This document shows, piece by piece, positions 60,273 through 64,000 of a DNA stretch of 64,000 bases (its first letter is position 1; the number at the start of each line of letters is the position of its first letter). Made by a program: the position numbers and the translations under genes. The notes beneath the pieces are model-generated. The model saw nothing but the letters and a program-made list of their open reading frames with translations, was not told the origin of the DNA and searched no databases. Source of the stretch: PFJX01 sp964393825 (GTDB taxonomy: Bacteria; Pseudomonadota; Gammaproteobacteria; Burkholderiales; Thiobacillaceae). The stretch spans positions 1-64,000 of the forward strand of contig CAYMUY010000006.1 of NCBI GenBank assembly GCA_964393825.1. Reading direction: 5' to 3'.

Positions 60273-61763
60273 ATGGAATTCAGCATAAAGAGTGGCAGCC
60301 CGGAAAAACAGCGTAGTGCCTGCGTGGTCGTCGGCGTCTTCGACCACCGCAAGCTCAGCTTCGCGGGCGATGTCATCGACCACGCCGCCCAGGGTTATCT
60401 GGCCGACATTCTCCGGCGTGGCGACATGGACGGCAAGGCGGGAACCACCCTGCTGCTGCACAATGTGCCCGGCCTCCTGTGCGACCGGGTGCTGTTGGTC
60501 GGTCTGGGCAAGGAGCGTGAATTCCGCGACAAGCAATATCGCGACGCCGTGCGTGCCGCGATCAAGACCCTCTCCGATACCGGTGTCGGCGAAGCCGCGC
60601 TCTATCTGAGCGAAATCCCGGTCAAAAAGCGCGACCTCGGCTGGAATGTCGAGCAAGCGGTGCTGGTGGCCGAGGAAACGCTGTATCGCTTCGACCAGAT
60701 GAAGAGCAAACCGGATGAAAACAAGCGCACCTTGCGCCGGCTCACCCTGGCGGTATCGCGCCGGGGAGAACTCCCCACCGGCGAGACGGCGGCCCTGCGT
60801 GGCCAGGCCATCGCGGCCGGAATGAAGCTGGCGAAGGATCTCGGCAACCTGCCCGGCAACATCTGTACACCGAGCCATCTGGCGAACCAGGCCGAGGAAC
60901 TGGCGAAAGCACATGGATTCACCATCGAGGTCCTGGACCAGGCCGGCATCGAGCAGTTGGGCATGGGCTCCTTCCTTTCCGTCGCCCGCGGCAGCGACGA
61001 ACCGCCCCGCTTCATCGTCCTGCGCCACCAGGGCGGCGACGCCGGTCAGAAACCCACCGTACTGGTGGGCAAGGGCATCACCTTCGATTCCGGCGGCATT
61101 TCGCTCAAGCCCGGTGCCGACATGGATGAGATGAAGTACGACATGTGTGGCGCCGCCTCGGTGCTGGGCACCTTCCGCGCGCTGGGTGAACTCAAGCTGC
61201 CGCTCAATGTGGTCGGCCTCATCCCCACCTGCGAGAACATGCCCAACGGCCGCGCCAACAAGCCGGGCGACATCGTCACCAGCATGTCCGGCCAGACCAT
61301 CGAAATCCTCAATACCGACGCCGAAGGCCGTCTGATCCTGTGCGACGCGCTGACCTACGCGGAGCGCTTCGAGCCGGCCTGCGTGGTGGACATCGCCACC
61401 CTCACCGGCGCCTGCGTGATCGCCCTGGGCCACCATACCACCGGCCTGCTCGCCAACGACGACGCCCTGGCGCGCGAACTGCTGCACGCGGGCGAAGTGG
61501 CGAACGACCGCTGCTGGCAACTGCCGCTGTTCGAGGAGTATGAAGACCAGCTGAAGAGCAACTTCGCCGACATGGCCAACATCGGTGGCCGTGCCGGCGG
61601 CACCATCACCGCCGCGGCCTTCCTCGGCAAATTCACGAAGAAATACGACTGGGCGCACCTCGATATCGCCGGCACCGCCTGGAAATCTGGCAAGGAAAAG
61701 GGCGGAACCGGCCGGCCGGTGCCGCTGCTGGTGCATTTCCTGGTGAAGCGGGCGGAAGGGTAG
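60273..61763 (+). CDS. pepA: Leucyl aminopeptidase
   Basis: A 496-residue hexameric M17 enzyme. The catalytic domain shows VGKGITFDSGGISLKPG (Lys and Asp ligands), MKYDMCGAASVLG, ENMPNGRANKPGD, NTDAEGRLILCDAL, and TLTGACVIALG. In E. coli PepA also binds DNA for Xer recombination. In many betaproteobacteria holC follows; here nadB converges. It differs from the truncated M17 gene at the left edge, whose signature is HTDAEGRM. Confidence 0.96.
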   Translation: MEFSIKSGSPEKQRSACVVVGVFDHRKLSFAGDVIDHAAQGYLADILRRGDMDGKAGTTLLLHNVPGLLCDRVLLVGLGKEREFRDKQYRDAVRAAIKTLSDTGVGEAALYLSEIPVKKRDLGWNVEQAVLVAEETLYRFDQMKSKPDENKRTLRRLTLAVSRRGELPTGETAALRGQAIAAGMKLAKDLGNLPGNICTPSHLANQAEELAKAHGFTIEVLDQAGIEQLGMGSFLSVARGSDEPPRFIVLRHQGGDAGQKPTVLVGKGITFDSGGISLKPGADMDEMKYDMCGAASVLGTFRALGELKLPLNVVGLIPTCENMPNGRANKPGDIVTSMSGQTIEILNTDAEGRLILCDALTYAERFEPACVVDIATLTGACVIALGHHTTGLLANDDALARELLHAGEVANDRCWQLPLFEEYEDQLKSNFADMANIGGRAGGTITAAAFLGKFTKKYDWAHLDIAGTAWKSGKEKGGTGRPVPLLVHFLVKRAEG

Positions 61764-61817
61764 GAGGCTCCGCTTGCGGGCCGAATTCAAGCTCGCGCCG
61801 CAAGCGGAAGCGCCTAC
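61760..61817. repeat. Palindrome between convergent pepA and nadB
   Basis: Perfect 10-bp arms CCGCTTGCGG/CCGCAAGCGG with outer GTAGG/CCTAC pairing. Shares its 5' text with the palindrome after trpE (42310) and may act as a bidirectional terminator or 3'-end stabiliser. Confidence 0.65.
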
Positions 61818-63376
61818 GGCAGCAACACCGTGTCCTTCGCCTCGGCCAGCAAGCCGGGATAGTCGCGCGAGGCATGCAGCCCGCGGCTTTCATGCCTGAG
61901 AGTGGCGCAGCGCACGATCAGGTCAGCGATGAGCACGAGGTTGCGTAGTTCGATCAGGTCGTTGCCCACCCGGAAATTGCTGTAGTACTCGTCGATCTCG
62001 TCGCCGAGCAGCTTGATCCGGTGCGCGGCCCGCTCCAGGCGTTTGCTGGTGCGCACGATGCCGACGTAGTCCCACATGAAACGACGCAATTCGTGCCAGT
62101 TGTGGGCGATGACGATTTCCTCGTCGGCATCGGTCACCCGGCTTTCATCCCAATCCGGCAGGGTCACCCGCGGCGCCGGTTCCGACTCGGCGATATGGGC
62201 CGCGGCGGCTCGGCCATAGACCAGGCATTCCAGCAGGGAATTGGAGGCAAGCCGGTTGGCGCCATGCAGACCGGTGCAACTGGCCTCGCCAATGGCATAG
62301 AGATTGTCGGCGTCGGCGCGGCCATGCGGGTCCACACGCACGCCGCCGCAGGTGTAGTGCGCGGCCGGCGCCACCGGAATCCACTCGCGGGTGATATCAA
62401 TGCCCAGTTCCAGGCAACGCGCGTGGATGTTGGGAAAATGGCTGACGATGAACTTGGCCGGCTTGTGGGTGATATCCAGATACACGCAATCGAGGCCACG
62501 TTTCTTCATTTCGAAGTCGATGGCGCGTGCCACCACGTCGCGCGGCGCCAGTTCGGCCCGTTCGTCGTGCTCCGGCATGAAGCGGCTGCCGTCGGGCAGG
62601 CGCAGCAGCGCGCCTTCGCCGCGCATCGCCTCGGTAATCAGGAAGGATTTCGCGTGCGGGTGATAGAGGCACGTAGGGTGGAACTGGATGAATTCCAGGT
62701 TGGCCACCCGGCAGCCCGCGCGCCAGGCCATGGCGATGCCGTCGCCGGTGGCCGTGTCGGGATTGGTGGTGTAGAGGAAGGCTTTGCCGGCACCGCCGGT
62801 GGCCAGCGCGGTAAAGCCGGCGGCGTAGGTTTCCACCCGGCCGCTGGCGGTATCCAACACGTAAGCGCCATGCACTGCCCGGCCCTCTCGCCCGAGAAGG
62901 CGGTCGTTGATCAGATCGATGGCAATGTGATGGGTGAACAGCGTCACGTTGGGCCGCGCCGCCATGCGTGCCAGCAGGATGTCCTGCACGGCACGTCCGG
63001 TGGCGTCCGCCGCGTGCAGCACCCGGCGTTTCGAGTGGCCGCCTTCGCGGGTCAGGTGATAGGCCGCGCCCTCGTGATCGAACGGCGCGCCCTGCTCGAT
63101 CAGCCACCGCACCGCGGCGGGCGCCGCCTCCACCACCTGGCGCACGACCGCCTCGTCGCAGAGGCCGGCGCCAGCCACCAGGGTATCGCGCACATGTTCG
63201 TCGAAGCTGTCGTCAGGGCCGGTGACGGCGGCGATCCCGCCTTGCGCCCAGTAGCTGGAGCTGTCCGAGCCCGCCTTCTTGGTCACCACCGCGATACGCA
63301 GGCGATCAGGCAGGGACAAGGCCAGGGTGGCGGCGGAAAGGCCGGAGCCGATGATGAGGACGTCGAAACGCTGCAT
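61814..63376 (-). CDS. nadB: L-aspartate oxidase
   Basis: A 520-residue FAD enzyme, first step of NAD synthesis (aspartate to iminoaspartate). N-terminal FDVLIIGSGLSAATLAL (FAD binding), SYWAQGGIAAV, FIQFHPTCLYH, AAHYTCGGVRVDPHGRAD, and GANRLASNSLLECLV. The start at 63376 gives the family N-terminus; upstream residues are not coding. Divergent from rpoE as in many proteobacteria. Confidence 0.96.
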   Translation of the reverse strand: MQRFDVLIIGSGLSAATLALSLPDRLRIAVVTKKAGSDSSSYWAQGGIAAVTGPDDSFDEHVRDTLVAGAGLCDEAVVRQVVEAAPAAVRWLIEQGAPFDHEGAAYHLTREGGHSKRRVLHAADATGRAVQDILLARMAARPNVTLFTHHIAIDLINDRLLGREGRAVHGAYVLDTASGRVETYAAGFTALATGGAGKAFLYTTNPDTATGDGIAMAWRAGCRVANLEFIQFHPTCLYHPHAKSFLITEAMRGEGALLRLPDGSRFMPEHDERAELAPRDVVARAIDFEMKKRGLDCVYLDITHKPAKFIVSHFPNIHARCLELGIDITREWIPVAPAAHYTCGGVRVDPHGRADADNLYAIGEASCTGLHGANRLASNSLLECLVYGRAAAAHIAESEPAPRVTLPDWDESRVTDADEEIVIAHNWHELRRFMWDYVGIVRTSKRLERAAHRIKLLGDEIDEYYSNFRVGNDLIELRNLVLIADLIVRCATLRHESRGLHASRDYPGLLAEAKDTVLLP

Positions 63377-63511
63377 GGGCAAGTTCTGAAAAATGGAAAT
63401 CCGGCCGCGCCTGCTCCTTCTCGCGCACGGGGCGCCGCCGCTATCCGCCCGGTTATACTCGAGCCGACATGGATTGCAAGCCGTGGTGGGCATCACCGCG
63501 CGAGGACGAGG

Positions 63512-64000
63512 ATGAGCGATCGGGAAATCGACCTGCAACTGGTCGAGCGGGTACGAGAAGGCGACAAGCGGGCATTCGGGCTGCTGGTGGAGAAATACCG
63601 CCGCAAGGTCATTCGCCTGCTGTCGCGCATGGTGCGCAATCCGGAGGATCTGGAGGACATCGCCCAGGAAACCTTCATCAAGGCTTATCGGGCACTACCG
63701 CAATTCCGCGGCGATGCCGCTTTCTATACCTGGCTCTACCGGATCGCCGTCAATACCGCGAAAAACCACCTGGTGGCGCGCGGCAAGGCGATGCGCACGG
63801 TAAGCGATCATGCGGTCAATGACGAGGACGAGCCGGACGAGCGACTGGTCGCCCAAGAGATAAGCACGCCGGAAACGGAACTCTTGTCGAAACAGGTAGC
63901 CATAGCGGTGAATGAAGCAGTCGATGCCCTGCCCGAGGAACTTCGCCAGGCCATCACGTTGCGCGAGATGGAAGGCATGAGTTACGAAGAAATCGCCGAA
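63512..64000 (+). CDS. rpoE: RNA polymerase sigma factor RpoE (3' end outside window)
   Basis: 163 residues of the extracytoplasmic-stress sigma factor: MSDREIDLQLVERVREGDKRAFGLLVEKYRRKV, sigma region 2 (DLEDIAQETFIKAYRALPQFRGDAAFYTWLYRIA) and the beginning of region 4 (ALPEELRQAITLREMEGMSYEEIAE). GAGGACGAGG precedes the ATG. Anti-sigma genes (rseA/mucA) would normally follow beyond the window. Confidence 0.95.
   Translation, partial: MSDREIDLQLVERVREGDKRAFGLLVEKYRRKVIRLLSRMVRNPEDLEDIAQETFIKAYRALPQFRGDAAFYTWLYRIAVNTAKNHLVARGKAMRTVSDHAVNDEDEPDERLVAQEISTPETELLSKQVAIAVNEAVDALPEELRQAITLREMEGMSYEEIAE

Noticed and set aside
1..64000. tRNA, rRNA, CRISPR arrays, insertion sequences or prophage
   Set aside because: Reading both strands I found no cloverleaf ending in CCA, no regularly spaced repeats, and no transposase, integrase or phage structural genes.

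Overview
The window is GC-rich, densely coded DNA that looks like a chromosome segment from a betaproteobacterium, most likely Rhodocyclales or Nitrosomonadales. I infer this from gene orders (aroQ-accB-accC-prmA-DUF3426; mltA/apaG divergent from rpe-gph-trpE; rplU-rpmA-obgE-proB; lptF-lptG divergent from pepA; nadB divergent from rpoE), from an RpfE-type protein and from a PEP-CTERM protein. I saw no tRNA, rRNA, CRISPR array, phage or insertion sequence. The two edge genes (an M17 aminopeptidase at the left, rpoE at the right) are cut by the window.

Layout. 0-4.4 kb: M17 peptidase end, then an operon of a circularly permuted ATP-grasp protein, an alpha-E protein and an unusual VOC/HPPD-like protein. 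4.6-9.3 kb: small conserved proteins, a minimal PEP-CTERM protein, nhaR divergent from htpX, then terC-like and yqhA-like membrane genes. 9.3-19.0 kb: an eight-gene minus-strand signalling operon (EAL-REC, REC-PAS, a small barrel-like protein, HDOD, membrane histidine kinase, FIST sensor, soluble histidine kinase, REC-HD-GYP). 19.2-28.6 kb: waaC, aroQ, accB, accC, prmA, a DUF3426 protein, and a histone-deacetylase-like gene divergent from a Pat-type acetyltransferase. 28.7-37.2 kb: an exported repeat protein, an orphan Phd antitoxin, and type IV pilus minor pilin genes (pilV, pilW, pilX) with pilY1. 37.3-45.7 kb: yjfB-like gene, mltA, apaG, rpe, gph, trpE, yjbQ-like gene, an RpfE-type protein, an acid-shock-like peptide, PAP2 and DUF4337 genes. 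45.8-53.2 kb: an OmpR-type two-component system, kup, and a four-gene cytochrome operon headed by a fused cytochrome-porin. 53.2-64 kb: DsbA-like and S4/pseudouridine synthase genes, proB, obgE, rpmA, rplU, an RDD gene, lptG, lptF, pepA, nadB and rpoE.

Most notable points. (1) Two c-di-GMP-I (GEMM) riboswitches, with readable sigma70-type promoters, precede pilX-pilY1 and pilV-pilW; their whole leaders are homologous, as if duplicated. (2) About 16 kb away, the signalling operon carries two intact-looking c-di-GMP phosphodiesterases (EAL and HD-GYP) and no GGDEF cyclase, so the window holds both a plausible sink for c-di-GMP and RNA readouts of it on pilus genes. (3) The two kinases of that operon share a 206-bp block with 3 mismatches inside more diverged sequence, which suggests gene conversion. 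(4) A cytochrome-porin fusion (one CxxCH heme, C-terminal Phe) is followed by a Met-ligated cytochrome c, a cytochrome c'-like protein and a diheme cytochrome; this is a candidate route for electrons across the outer membrane. A palindrome of the form TTACCA-NN-T-N-GTAA lies upstream of this operon and also upstream of the two-component system, suggesting a regulatory link. Functions are read from motifs and family knowledge only; no database search was run.
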